From Taeniopygia guttata (taxonomy: Eukaryota; Chordata; Aves; Passeriformes; Estrildidae): a stretch of 64,000 nucleotides of DNA. The DNA lies in the NCBI RefSeq assembly GCF_048771995.1, contig NC_133024.1, positions 89,312,501 through 89,376,500 of the forward strand, in the 5' to 3' direction. Below the pieces are notes generated by a model. The model ran no database searches and had not been told where the DNA came from. It saw nothing but the letters and a program-made list of their open reading frames with translations. Positions 27,280-39,434 of the stretch are shown here, piece after piece (within the stretch, counting starts at the first letter, position 1; the number at the start of each line of letters is the position of its first letter). A program made the position numbers and the translations under genes.

Positions 27280-27700
27280 CCAGATGTTAATAAAATTGGA
27301 AATGAGCTGCACCAAGAATGCAAGGGAGACAGAAAAAAACATGCCGAGGGACGGTCCCTCATATCGATAAAATCTGCTGCATTTCTCCAGGCAGTGTGTA
27401 AAATATAGCGGGCACATAATCCACACGGCAATAAAAGGCTGCCACATGCCTCCCCAGCACCCGGGGAGCTATCATTTTCAATTAGGAACAAAAGCCTCTG
27501 GCATGTGACAGCAGCAGCAGCAGCAGAACTGAACACAGTTAAGGCAAAATTTAGTTTCATTACGGCTTGACGCCGATTACAGTTTTTTCTTTGTTTTCTC
27601 ATTGAGTCCCTCTGTCATCGTACGGGAGCTAGCGTGGCAGTACAGGCTTTTATAGAGGCTTGAGCACAACCAGAAGTGGGTCGAGGAGACCCTAAAATTA
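27280..27700. promoter_or_regulatory. Probable conserved non-coding element
   Basis: A non-repetitive block unlike its neighbours. It has CpGs kept in an otherwise CpG-poor stretch (as in cttgacgccgattacag, about 27566-27582), GATTA and CAATTA cores, a CACATGCC/GGCATGTG pair, and a CAG run at 27509-27526. Reading frames are interrupted in all six frames, so it is not coding. Texture suggests a developmental enhancer of SH3RF3 or of a more distant gene such as EDAR. Confidence 0.45.
27509..27526. repeat. (CAG)6 triplet run
   Basis: Six uninterrupted CAG units inside the probable conserved block; not within a supported coding exon. Confidence 0.95.
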
Positions 27701-29115
27701 TGTTTTTAAGAGGACTGCAGCTTTGATTTTAGCTCCTTTAAGCCATCACTTTTCCTTGGGCCAAACTGTGATAATATGCATTTGAAAATCCACTCTTGCT
27801 GCCTGTTCCTTTCCCTCTGTTGACAGCATCAAGTGCTCATATGATGCAGCAGTAAAGTGAAGGAAGGCACACTGCCAGGCATTCCCCAGATATAAAATAA
27901 AATTGTAGCAAATCCAATATATTAGTCAGAACATACCTCTTTCATGTCTCACTTAAACCTCCCTTGTACACTAATAAGTATAACTCAGTTTTAACCTCAG
28001 GTTTTCAGAAGCTGATCAGTTACAGCATTGCTTTGCATTTATTAAAGTATTTCTTATGTTTTTAAATGAATACATTCTGCAACCTAGTTCTATATAGTTC
28101 AATTTTTTTAAGTGTGTCAAATTCATATTTTCTCCTTCTCTTTTAGTTTTCCTAAATATTGATAAAGTCTTTTCAACACAGGGAGAGAGATGTGAGCTCA
28201 GATCAGCCTCTGCCACTGCTATGCCTGACCCTGGCTGAGGCCACCCCATACTTTTGCATGCTTTTCCTGGGTTTTAGTCTGGGCTCAGCAGGAGCTGAGG
28301 GACACAGGGAGAAATGGATTGGCTGGCAGGGCTGCTCCAGCACCTGGGGGATGCCCAGTGAGGGTGCAGCTCCGGCCCAAGGCCAACGCACTGGTGACCA
28401 CAGAGCCGTGAGTGCCAGCCATGGGGAGGGCAGAGGGCACCCCTCTGCCATCAGACCCAGAGCCCCAACAAGGTCTGCAAGTAAGCCCATGGTTATTTTT
28501 CATCCACTGTGGGTCCTGCTGTGCTCTGCTTCTGCACCATTGTTTTTTTCCTTCTTTCTGTTCAGCACATTTCTATCCCCCATCCCTTGTGGTCCCAAAG
28601 TTACTGCAACTCCAACCCTTATTGAAGACCACGGGACCTGTGAAGTCTGTACAGACACAAAGAAGACTAGTACATCCACCAGACACAAAGACAGAAGAGC
28701 TCCTGGCTGCTAATGTTTTTACCCAGCCCTTGTGAAAATATAAGGGTAGAAAAACATTAAATAAGTGCTCTTCCTGCTCTAATCTGCCATTTGGGGAATT
28801 ATCATATTTTATGCATCCAGTGCAAAGTGCTTTACCTCTGAAGCAATGGATATGTATGCACAGACTTACCCATGTAAAATTGCCCACAGCCCTGGCTCTT
28901 ATCACCTACTCAATTTTTGTGCAAGCCTAAAGGGAGCTCCTGCCCTGAGACAGCAATTACCATACTTATCCCATGTCTTACAAAATGACAGAAATTGAGT
29001 CTTTAATAGGTGCTTATATTAGGCCCAGAAAGATTATTTTCTAGCACTCCTGGCCACAGGGAAATGTCCTGTTTCAGAGCTAAACAATGAACAGAGATGC
29101 CAGGACCCATGTTGA

Positions 29116-29530
29116 TTACAGAATCATAAAGCATCCTGAGTTGGAAGACACCCATAGCAATCATCAAATCCACCTCCTGGCCTCACACAGGACAGCCCAA
29201 GAATGACAACCTGTGCTTGAAAGTGTTGTCCAGTAACTCTGTCAGGCTAGGTGGTATAATCACTTCCCTGGGAAGCCTGTTTCAGTGCCCAACCACCCTC
29301 TGGGTGAAGAACCTTTTTCTAATATCCAACCTAAACCTCCTCTGACATAATTTCAGGCCATTCCCTCAGGTCCTGTCACTGATCACCAGAGAGAAAAGAT
29401 CAATGCCTGCCCCTCTGCTTCCCCTTGTGAACATGCTGCAGGAAGCTATGAGGTCTCCCCTCAGTCTCCTCTTCACTAGACTGAACAAACCAAGTGACCT
29501 CAGCCAGGGAAGAGTAGGGAAGAAGGTTTA
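29116..29530 (-). mobile_element. CR1 LINE 3' fragment
   Basis: On the + strand the reversed CR1 tail begins near acagaatcataaagcatcc and continues through cctgttccagtgcccaacc-like and aacctttttctaatatccaa words into the region before the 3' UTR. The copy is about 400 bp long and diverged. Confidence 0.85.
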
Positions 29531-30041
29531 AATTCCAAGTTCATGCCCTTTCTCTCCATACTACAGCTTCTTCCACTTTGAAGTTTTAATCATTGAGGCT
29601 CTTTGGTAAATGCCCCTGGCTGGGCTGTTACCATGCCACTAAATAAATACACTGCCATACAGATTGTCTGGAATCTCCAAGCACCAGCAAAGGCTAAAAG
29701 TTTTCTCTAATATCAACAGTTCCAGCAGAGCTGTCTGCCCACTGCATCAGAGTTCCAGGCTGGGTCAGGAGGGATTGCAGAGCCCCCACTCCTCAAGGGT
29801 CCATCGGGGCTAATCCAGCTGTTCACACCAGTGGCACACAGATGGCTGAGCCCCAAGGAGCCAGCTGTGCCACGCTCACCAGGAGGAGCACAGGGCACAG
29901 CCTCACACCCTTGGCTGTCAGACAAGCACCTGCCACTTGTCACTGTGTCATTCCTTCAGGGCACACAGCAGAGGTGCAGTCTAGTGAGGAGCACTGCCCT
30001 GGAACACATCCGAGCTGATGTCTTCTCATTAGTCTTTACAG

Positions 30042-30175
30042 GAAACAGCGTGCTGCATTTGGAGCCAATATTGAGCAAGGAGGTGTTACAGCCACGAGCA
30101 CAGAGAAATGATACAATGGGGCCTGAAAAGTTTACAAATCCTGAACAGTCAAAAGACAAGAATAACATGGAGAAG
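30042..30175 (+). CDS. Candidate exon A of unrecognised + strand gene
   Basis: I do not recognise this protein. The segment follows a good acceptor (ttagtctttacag, ending 30041) and ends GAGAAG|gtgcaa, a fair donor. The frame is open for 44 codons plus two incoming bases. It encodes a Lys/Glu/Gln/Asn-rich stretch including LEPILSKEVLQPRAQ and KFTNPEQSKDKNNMEK. Its outgoing phase (0) matches candidate exon B at 31190. If the donor is not used, the frame runs on to a stop near 30280. The composition is protein-like, but a chance open frame is possible. Confidence 0.25.
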
Positions 30176-31189
30176 GTGCAAGCCAGTATTCCTGAGGAAA
30201 ATAATCAAACCTCAAGCAAGACATTTCATGGAAGAGACACTCAGAAATCAAGGGCCTACAAAGCAAGAGATGAAGAATAAGCATGTGCATGTGTGAAAGA
30301 GACCAAACAGAAGCATGGAAAAGCTTTCCTCAGTGGGAATTACACAGCACTAAAAGCATGGGGTCATATTGCAGTTTTAAGGACATTGAGAGCCGTATTT
30401 AATTTCCTCACAGTTGATCCTGGGATAGCACTGTCTTCGAGGAAGGATGAAGAAATCCCTCCCTGCCCCCGGGCAAGAGCCTCTGCCTTGCTAAGGACCA
30501 CGGTGCAGGGGCCACAGGCAGCCTCACTGCAGCCATGTGCCCCCAGAAAGGTGCCACCAGCACTGCAGAGCTTCCATCCTCCTGCTGCTTTCCTCTGGCT
30601 GCCATGGCACACAGTCCTGTGCTGCAGATGTGACAGACTGTGCAGCAATGCCTAAAAAAGTGGTGATTTGATAAATAATGAGCAAACCTCCCAGGCAGGA
30701 CTCAGCAAACTCTTATGTTCAAAACTTTTGCAAAAGGATGGCAAATGTTACTTCTTGTCCAGGCTGCATTTGCATTACATGAACCAAAAGCGTGCAGTTA
30801 ATCACCAGGAGGCTGCACTGCATTCCCGGGAAGAGGCCCATCCCTGCAGGGCAGACTGTACAGCTGCATCAGCCACTGCCAGCAGCTCCCTGGCAGCCTG
30901 CAGACACTAAGGCAAGGGGATAAGACCCTTATGACCTACAAAAGAAATCACAGAGAAGCCTGGAAAGAAAAAAGCAAGCTAGAATGGGAACCAACAGAGA
31001 ATGAGACACAGGCTATTTTTCTTTTGCTAAAAGGCTCAGGTTTAATACCCAAATTCTTTGAAAATTAGCCCGGAAGTAAAAGCATCCTTTGAAAATCAGC
31101 TCATTCCCTGCTACCACCAGCTGAGCCATTGGGGCATTTATCTGAAGGGCAGAGAGGGAGTGACAGCCCTCATTTCTTTCCCTGTGAAG

Positions 31190-31218
31190 ACAGACCAGCT
31201 CCACCAGGCTCTGAAGAG
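31190..31218 (+). CDS. Candidate exon B of unrecognised + strand gene
   Basis: A 29-nt micro-exon candidate lies between a strong polypyrimidine acceptor (catttctttccctgtgaag, ending 31189) and a donor AAGAG|gttagt at 31219. In phase 0 it encodes TDQLHQALK plus two bases of Arg. The outgoing phase 2 matches the acceptor at 35699. A longer version starting near 31069 is also open in the same frame. The call rests only on splice signals and phase. Confidence 0.22.
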
Positions 31219-34200
31219 GTTAGTCCAGCCACCAAGCACAGCTGAGGCTCAGGCATCCTGCAGACCACTTGGCATGAGCAGGATCCCTTGCTGCCAGCCC
31301 AGATCCTGCTCACCCCAGAGCATCATCAGGATGCCCCAGGCATTAACACACAAGCCCTGAACAAATCCTCCCCAGCAGTTTGAAGGATAAACTTCACACA
31401 GCAGATGAGTGTTGAGACCATACTGACCCTCTTGTGCCAGAGAACAAAATATTCATTGTATCCAGAGAAGCAGTTTGTGCAGAATGCAATTAAATTACAT
31501 ATTTTATTTCACTGCGTTTTCTTCAGAAAGGAGGAAAAATAGATTTCTCTTCACAGCTCTGTAGGAGATAGCACTCAAGTCTTGCCTTTGACAGAAAGAA
31601 AAATACTACTCCTGCCACTGCTGAATCTCAGCTGGTGAACTTTTTTCTTCCATTGTCTCTAATATTCGCTGCAACAGAACTACTCTTGTTCTACTGTCCC
31701 TCCTTAAGGGGATCAGACATCACCCACTCCCAACACCATAAGAAATCACATCAGAAATCCCAGATGGAAGTTCTTTCTTTTAAATAGGGAGTTTCCTGTT
31801 GTCTTACCTGGTTATAGCTGCACTTTTAATCTCTACTTTGATCTACTTCCAAACCCATCCTCAGACACCACAGGAAGCAGCAAGCATCTGCACAGTGCCT
31901 GACAGAGCCAAGGTGCCTTCCAGCTCCAGTGTCAACACAGCAGGACAGGGACATCAGCTGTGCACTTTTTACTTTGAAGGGTACTTTTTGGATGTAAACC
32001 ACTGAGTGCATTACCAAAGAGCATTCTTTTGAACCTAGGTAATGCACATTTTCAGCTTTAAGGCTGAGAACCGTCACCAGATTTAGTGAGCAAGCAGCTA
32101 AGATGAAAGAGGAAGGATATACTGTTATGTCTAGAATTAAAAGAAAACAAAAATGTGCAACGATAAAACGCTGCTAAACTGGTTTAAATCAAAATAATCT
32201 CTTGTGTGTTTGACAACTAAGATGAGACAGAAAAATCTCAAGAGTCTTCCACATCCAAGCATTAGAACACACTGTATTAAACTCCCCACCTTGGGAAGGT
32301 CAGGATTTTCCATGCCCACCCCAGCCACTCTCCTCTCTGCCCCTAGATTGCTCATGCTGAAAACCTCATCCCTGCCAGACAGCTTTTACATCCCACGCTG
32401 CTGAATCCTCCCTGCCGCTCCACTCTCACGGAGTAAAACTGCCTGATGATTTCCATTCTGGCTGCTTCTGAGGAGTAAAATCCTGACAATCCTTTAATGT
32501 TCGCTTTATAAAGCAAGACTTTCACAGCTTTCCTTTGCTTGGGGGTTTGTTTTTATGCTCAAACATAATTTTTGGCTGGCAGCAGGACATAGATTCAGGA
32601 GCTCCATGATCTCTGGGGTGATCACGTAGCACCCCTCACTGGCAGCCTCCATAAAAGAACCTTTAAAATATAAAGAGAAGAAACAAACCCAAAAATGTAC
32701 CAAATAAAAGATCCAGAGAAACCCAGACTGACTGCAACCATAATATACCTTTCCCTCCTTATTTCAAATAAATTACGTTTCCAAGACAATTGTAAGCTTT
32801 TTTAAAAAACAGTCTTTCCTACAAACAGATCTGGTTTTTTAAAACACAGAAGTCCTGAACCTCATATCTACTTTTTTCTGTGAACCGACAAGAAAACATT
32901 TTATTTAAAGAATCCTTTTAGTAAGTCATTAACTGGGTTCCAACTATCAAAGCTGAGCAGATTAAGGATGACACAAAAATACACATACAGAGGACACTTC
33001 AGTTGGTGTGTCTCTTATATTTGCCGTATTTACAAGGTTAGGGATAATTTTGTAGTCTTTGTGCAGTCTTGACTAAATAAAGACCAGAATAAAATTAATT
33101 TATTTGAAATCACACACATCTGTAAATTCCTCTGCAGTTTTGGATGGCCTGCTTGCCATTTTTAGTAATTTCAACTTCATTTCATATCAAACAGGAAATG
33201 CTTTATTTTTCCTATCCAGTTAAACTCACCGATGCACCTGCAACCTCCAAGGCTGCACAAGGCAGGGCCCAGAAACTTCTGCATGTGGGTTTTGTATTTC
33301 TGTTAAGAGAACAGGGAATTTATTGCTTCAGGTATTACATTCTGAGATATGACATTTGTATTATTGCACCTTATAAAATTTTTAAAGCTATAAATAATCT
33401 TTTAGAAGTACATAGGGATTCTATGGGCTTTTTTTAAAAACATCCTATCCAGGCAAATTTCCAAACAAGGCTTTCAGCAACAGGCATATTAGGCTGTAAT
33501 TCCTTTATTTCCCTACGTAAAGTGACAGCAACCTCAGCCAACTGTTTGCAGCAATTGTTAATTCACAGCTTCCAACGCACTATCTTTACTTTCTGATCCA
33601 GTAAGTTCTGCCAATATACAAACTCCACTATATCATCCCATAAAGCTCTCGAGGAACACTCTGACCTTGCAGGCACAGAATGGCACATTCAAAACACACA
33701 ACTGAGGCAAACCCTTACTGGGGCAATCCGCTGTGCCACCCACCATAATTACATTTCACTTACCAAGAATGTTATCAGCAGTGCCCTTTAGTTTCTGTGA
33801 TATTTTCAATTACTAGATTCACAAACTGAACTATTTTTAGCCCTACCAAAACCAGCCCAGTGAGGTCAAGGATAAGCCTGAGGTCTGATTGAGCCAGGAG
33901 GTTACAAAGGGCTCTCTGGCAAGCACCAGCTCCCAGGGCCTGAGTGTTGCCTCCCCAGAAACAGAAATTTGGGGTGGAGTTTGTTAAAAGTGTTTTTTCT
34001 ATTGTTTTGTTTGTTTGTTTGTTTTGTTGTTGTTGTTTTGGTTTTTTTTAACTTCTGACTACTCCAGAGCCTCCAAGAAGTCACATATAAAACAATTGCC
34101 TTCCCAAAGATCACTGTCACTCAGCAACCAGAGAAAGCCCTGCCCTGTAGGAAACTACAGTAAATATATTCACAAATTATTTCAGAGTGTGAAGAGCTTT

Positions 34201-35489
34201 AATCCCAGCCCCTCGCTCTGCCAAACTTGGAGAAGCAATTTGAAATGAGCTTTCTCATATTTCAGACAATGAACTTGTCCACCAGGCTATGGAATTTTTG
34301 AGAAACTGTATTTATACTGGAGCAATGGAGCAAAATCTGACATGAACTTAAACTTGGAATTTTTTTTTTTTTTTCTTGCACAATCTTTTTTTTCCTTTAC
34401 CATCTCAATAAAGCTGGAGAAGGCCAGCAAGATGGACAACTCAGGACAAATTATGTATCAGGGAAGCCTCTCCTCTGATGAGGACACACCCATACACTTC
34501 AGGTTTTGAAGACATTAAACCTGTCTGTGAGCTCCTCTCTAAAACCCAAGTGGCTGGGAAATCAAGATGCTACAGCATAAAGCATTGAAATTTTGCATTT
34601 AGGGAAACCAAGGTGTCATATAAACCTAACCCAAAGTAGTCAGAATTCAGAATGCATTCTCTTCCTTATGTAGATCACTTTCCACAAAAGCTCTTTTGTT
34701 TTATTTATCAGTCAAAACAACAGTAGGATTGAGATCCATGTACAAGTTTGGTGAGCAGGGGCCTGTGCTTTTCACCAGCAAAGGATGTTAGCCCAAGTAC
34801 CTAGTCCATCATAGATTTCCTGCAGGACTGTAATTACACATTAAAAACTATGATGTTTTTACTTCCATGGCTCATCTTCACTGAGTGGGTGCAAATTTTT
34901 TTAAAAATCTAAATATTCTTTAAAATCCCTACCCACTGTGGATCTCATTTTCCAATGCAGTATCTTTTAACTTCTTAGTGTATTTTGTGAGAATAAATAC
35001 AATGAAGATTGAGAAGCAGTCAGAAGATGTTCTGACTTGCCTAAGAGATTTTTTCCCTTGATAAGTTAGCATAGGCAAAAAGAACTTCTGTAACTTTGGA
35101 GACAAAATACAAATGCCAATCTCAAACCCCATCAGGACAGGCAATGGAATTATTTCTCACATGTAGGTATTCACACTGCATATTTGTAAATTTTAAATTA
35201 TTAGGGGCATATATTGATTTGACCTTGGGGCAAAGCTTGGATGTCATTAATCTGCTGTGAACACAGCCATAAACCAGCAGTGGTATTTTGCATTCCTCTG
35301 CACAGTGCATCAGTACTGCCTGCTGTGTTTCTAACCTGGTATGCTTTCTTCACCAGAGCCTGCAAGGACAGGACTCAAATGAGTCCTGTCACGCCCCATG
35401 ATGTGATGGGGATAACAAACACTTGAGGACAGCCTGTGACAGAGTTCTGTGTGCCCTGTCTGCCTGCACACCTTGTCAGCTGGATCGGC
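31219..35489. other. Intergenic; possible conserved blocks
   Basis: No gene recognised. The stretches near 32.4-33.1 kb and 33.48-33.8 kb are non-repetitive with TAAT-type cores and may be conserved non-coding DNA. A poly-T run lies at about 34360-34375. If the candidate gene at 30-36 kb is real, this is its last intron. Confidence 0.4.
34004..34049. repeat. (TTTG)n/(TTG)n low-complexity repeat
   Basis: A run of TTTG and TTG units followed by poly-T. Confidence 0.9.
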
Positions 35490-35668
35490 CAAAATTCACA
35501 GGGATCACTGTTTCCCCAGAAGCTCAAAGGACTGACCATCTTCACACTGCAAACACAAGTGGGAATGGAAGTCAGTCTCTGCCTTTCCCCAGACTTACCA
35601 ATGAAACCGAAGTAGAAGCCATGAAAAACAGCTGTGCAGACACCAGCACCTTCTCATCATCTTTCTGA
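35490..35668 (+). CDS. Candidate alternative terminal exon, unrecognised
   Basis: After a strong acceptor (ctgcctgcacaccttgtcag) the frame opens with LDRPKFTGITVSPEAQRTD and stays open to a stop at 35666-35668. It includes LTNETEVEAMKNSCADTST. No donor inside it joins in phase to the exon at 35700, so if real it is an alternative last exon or belongs to a decayed gene. I do not recognise it. Confidence 0.2.
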
Positions 35669-35699
35669 ACATGCCAATTATTCTCTCTTCTCTCCAAAG

Positions 35700-35952
35700 G
35701 AGTGATGATTACCAATCTGCTGCTTGTAAGCCTCAGGTGAAGGAGTTAACATCTTCCAAAGAAAAGAGTAGGTCCACATCTCCACTCTGCGAGGACAGAG
35801 ATGTAAAACCTGCAGAGAGCTCTGCCCTGCTGTCTCTTCTCAGCAGGAACAATCATGCCCCCAGACGTGTGTGGACTAATGGGGCAGTAAAGATTTCTGA
35901 CTCCCAGCCCAAGGGAATGCAGACACTGCAGGTAGGCACCCAGACCGAGTGA
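35700..35952 (+). CDS. Candidate terminal exon C, C-terminal LC8-like motif
   Basis: This is the most protein-like unexplained frame in the window. It follows a strong acceptor (attctctcttctctccaaag, ending 35699) in phase 2 and encodes about 84 residues to TGA at 35950-35952. Visible segments are SDDYQSAACKPQVKELTSSK, a Ser/Lys/Glu-rich middle, SSALLSLLSRNN, and the closing QTLQVGTQTE. The ending VGTQTE fits the TQT core used by dynein light chain LC8 (DYNLL) partners. The segment is hydrophilic, probably disordered, and has no signal peptide or membrane span. The phase fits joining to candidate exon B. I know of no SH3RF3 or SEPTIN10 exon like this. It could be the last exon of an undescribed or bird-specific gene, or a decaying pseudogene. 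Confidence 0.4.
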
Positions 35953-36682
35953 TAAGCACTGGAATAGTCTCCTGAACTGATCAGGAACCACACAGCCCAA
36001 GGCCCACTCTTAGCTAACCTCTGCCACGTGCTGTGAGTGATCTATATATCCACAGGCACCAGCAGGTGTGAGACACATCTCTCTACGCTTACAAAAAACG
36101 TACAGATTTGTATATATGAATAGGAATATATCAAAATCCTTCACACTTGGATATGAAAATCAGAAAAAGGCAAATGTCTGCCAGAAGCCAGAATTTAATT
36201 TTGAAATAATTGGTTTGGTGGGTTTCTCATTTATGAAAATTGCACTTATAAACTGTGATACACTGAAGTGCCCAGAGAGATTACTCCTTAATGATTGCGA
36301 GTACAGGTGCCCCCAAAATAAAGAGATACTTAGAGATCTGTTGCCAAAAGACATTTGTGTAGTTCCATAAGTACTCTTTTTCAGAAAGTCTAAAGCTCAC
36401 ATGATTGTCACCCAGAAATCATCCTGACACATATCACTTGTAGTTCTCAACAGGAAAAATATGCTATTTTCTCACACCTTTCCAGGAAGCCATTTAAAAA
36501 GATTTTGGCTCAGAATGAGGTGCAATTGTACTTTTAGGTTTTCAAATTACGAAGTCCAAATCCAGAGCTCTCTCAACACTTACTTTAATGTTGCCTTCTG
36601 TGCTTACACCTTTGCTTCTACAGAAAATAAGTTAGTATTTTCGTAATATTTGAAGAAAAAACTGTTTGTGATAAAAGAGCTA

Positions 36683-36790
36683 CAGAATTATGTAACTGCT
36701 GATGTTGAAAGGGACCTCTGGAGCCCACCTACACAACCCCTCGACAAAACCAGGTTTAACTAGACGGGGCTGTTCAGGGAGCCACGGTCC
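36683..36790 (-). mobile_element. CR1 3' end remnant
   Basis: The reversed CR1 tail is visible as gttgaaagggacctctggag then cccctcgacaaaaccagg. The copy is short and its tail repeat is eroded. Confidence 0.6.
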
Positions 36791-37177
36791 TTCCCCGAAA
36801 GCAAAAGCCACGGGCTTCGAGCGCACCCTAGCGAACATCCTGTTGAAGCGTTTTTTGTCTGCTTTTAAAATCCTGCAAGTTTCTGTATTTAACTATCAGG
36901 GCTTTGCTGCCTTGATGCTGGGGTCTGGATTTTTAAAAATACGTTTATTAAAGAAAATGTGGAGACGTAGATGCCTCAGTACTTCATAAAAATCCAGCTG
37001 AGTATTTTACCCATCCATGAATTACACTAAAATACTTTTTGCAGTGATTCATTGAATGTGAATTGCAGAAGTCTTCACAAAGGTCTTGAAAAATTATTCA
37101 TTTTTCTTTTGAGCATTCTTCCTTCTACAAAAATATTATGTTGCTGCTGTTACAAGAGGCTTGTTTTTCCGTAAGTT

Positions 37178-37700
37178 AAAATCATAGAATCACAGAATAT
37201 CTCAAGTTGGAAGGGATCCATAAGGACTGAGCCCAAGTCTCTGCTCCTTGCAGGACTACCTAAAATTAAACCATATGACTAAGAGCATATTCCAGATGCT
37301 TCTTGAACTCTGACAGGCTTGGTGCTGCTACCTCTGTCCTGGGGAGCCTGTTCCAACCATGCTCCCAGTGAAAAGTCTTTTCCTAATATTCAGTCTGAAC
37401 TTCCTCTGAATTCCTGGCACTTGTTCCTGTTAATTTCCAGCAGCTGGGGACTGCACAGCTCTGTAGCATATCCAGATGTCTCTGTAAGGCCTCTCTATCC
37501 TAGAGGGAATACACAGCTTCCCAAATTTAGTATCATCAGTAAACTCCCTTAATGTGCACTCAACTCCTATGTACAGTTCATTTATAAAAGCATTAAAGAG
37601 TACTGACCCTAAAAGTGAGCCTTGGGGTGACTGACTGCCAGTTTGATGTAACCAAACTTTGAACCCAACCTGTCAGCCAGATGTAAGATAAAACTCCTTA
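37178..37700 (-). mobile_element. CR1 LINE 3' fragment
   Basis: The + strand begins with tcatagaatcacagaatatc, the reversed CR1 tail, then ttggaagggatcc. It runs through the reversed 3' end into the upstream part seen as caaatttagtatcatcagta and ccttggggtgactgactgcc. Confidence 0.9.
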
Positions 37701-38774
37701 CTGGCTGTCTCTTGTTACTGACAAAGTAACTTCAAATATACAGTTGTGAATAAATATAAAAAATAACCTTAAGAAAAGGATTCAAAAAAACCAAAACAAA
37801 GCCTTCAGATTTGTACATGGTGAAAGTAATCTTGCAGCAGCCATTTGCAGAAGGTACCATAACAATAAAGAGACCTTAATAAGTGGTCCTGAAACCATTA
37901 CACATGTAGGATAAACCTCTCTGAAGTGTCCAATTGAAAACCACAAGGAGACATACATGTTTTTATTTACCACCACTATTAATTCTCCACTTCCAGACAA
38001 TATTGTTAGTTGCTCTTTTATAATTCTTTGAATTACATTTGACTGTCAGGCTGTGATGTGCACTTGTGCTTTTAGCTGGTATCTCATCTTTGAGCAAACT
38101 TAAACAAAACAACAGTGGACTCTTCCCCACTTACAGATGATTCTCCACTGCTTAAACGAATACAAGGAAAGGAAAAGGAAAACCCACCTGCTGTCTTTTG
38201 TGCTATGCTGTTTCTGTGCTACAACTGAACAACCCCTCTTTGATTGTCACCTGCTCCAAAGACCTGCACAGGTGCCTGCACCAGTTTTGTTTTGCTGCTG
38301 AGTCCTGCAGGGCCAGCACGTGCAAGTGCACAGAAACCCATCTGACCAAGACATGTGGTACCACATGTCCCTATTCATGGTTCCCAGCTGTCAAAGCATA
38401 GCACATCCTCTAGCACTAGCCAGGCAGAGCTATCTAGGTCAAACAGTACTTAACTATTCTCAGTCTCTGTCCTCAGCAAAGTGGCCAGACTACAGACAGC
38501 TAAATCTGTCTTTGTAGTTTTGTAACACTCGTCAAGAGCTGTGCTTGAGCTAACTAACATCAGCAGCTGGGACAGGACACTGGGAGATAACTGAGTGCTG
38601 ACAACGCGCATCATTCAATTATTACTACATTCTGTTCAAGATCACTTCATAACATTCCAAATCACTTTAAAAATCTTTTTCATTTCGCTGTTACGTCTTT
38701 AAGAAAAGCATATCCCTGCTTTCTAATCCAACAAATGCAAACAGCCCAGTCAAAGGTAAAAAGTCAAACAAAAA

Positions 38775-39412
38775 ATAGTCTCTGCAGAAGACTTGGGGGT
38801 GATGGTACATGGAAACTCAACACGAGCAGGCAATGTGCACTCGCAGTTCAGAAAGCCAACCACGTCCTGGGCTGCATCCCAAGCAGGGAAAGGGAGCGGA
38901 CTCTGCCCCTCTACTCTGTTCTTGTGAGACCCCACCTGGAGTCCTGCATCCAGCTCTGGATGGAACATGGCACTGCTGGAACAAGTCCAGAGGAGGGCCA
39001 CAAAGTTGATAAGGGGACTGGAGCACCCACCCTACAAAGACAGGCTGAGAAAGTTGGGGCTGTTCAGTCCAGAGAAGAGAAGGCTGTGAGGAACAAACCT
39101 TCCAGTATTTGCACGAGGTCTACAGGGAAGCCAGAGAGGGACTCTGTCAGGAACTGTAGTGACAGAACAAGGAGCAATGGGTACAAATTAAAAGAGGGGA
39201 AATTTAGATTAGATATTAGAAAATTTCTTTTCTGTGAGGGCGGTGAGGACTGGAAGAGGTTGCCACCAGGGAGGCTGTGAATGTCCCATCCCTGGCAGTG
39301 TTCAAAGTCAGGTTGGATGAAACACTGAGCAGCCATAGTAGGTGTCCTTGTCCATGTCAGAGGCTTGGGACTAGATGCTCTTTAAGGTCTATTCCACTCC
39401 TCTAAAATTATA
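38775..39412 (+). mobile_element. CR1 LINE, about 640 bp of 3' end
   Basis: The + strand carries the CR1 RT C-terminal region: gaagacttgggggtgatggt, then ctgggctgcatccc, gtgagaccccacctggagtc, and the 3' part ggctgttcagtccagagaag. It ends near aaggtctattccactcctct. In the 38735 frame an open stretch of 181 codons remains, which is CR1-derived and not a host gene. Confidence 0.92.
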
Positions 39413-39434
39413 TGGTATGCATCACTGTGTGAGT

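Noticed and set aside
28159..28735. Two overlapping long + strand frames with a strong acceptor near 28566
   Set aside because: Two frames are open at once and no good donor follows. I could not fix a phase, so I left it out of the candidate gene.
35559..35612. Donors that might join 35490-35668 to 35700
   Set aside because: GT sites at 35559, 35571, 35612 and 35634 give phases 1, 1, 0 and 1, none matching the required phase 2.
38735..39280. 181-codon + strand frame
   Set aside because: It is CR1 LINE sequence, not a host gene.
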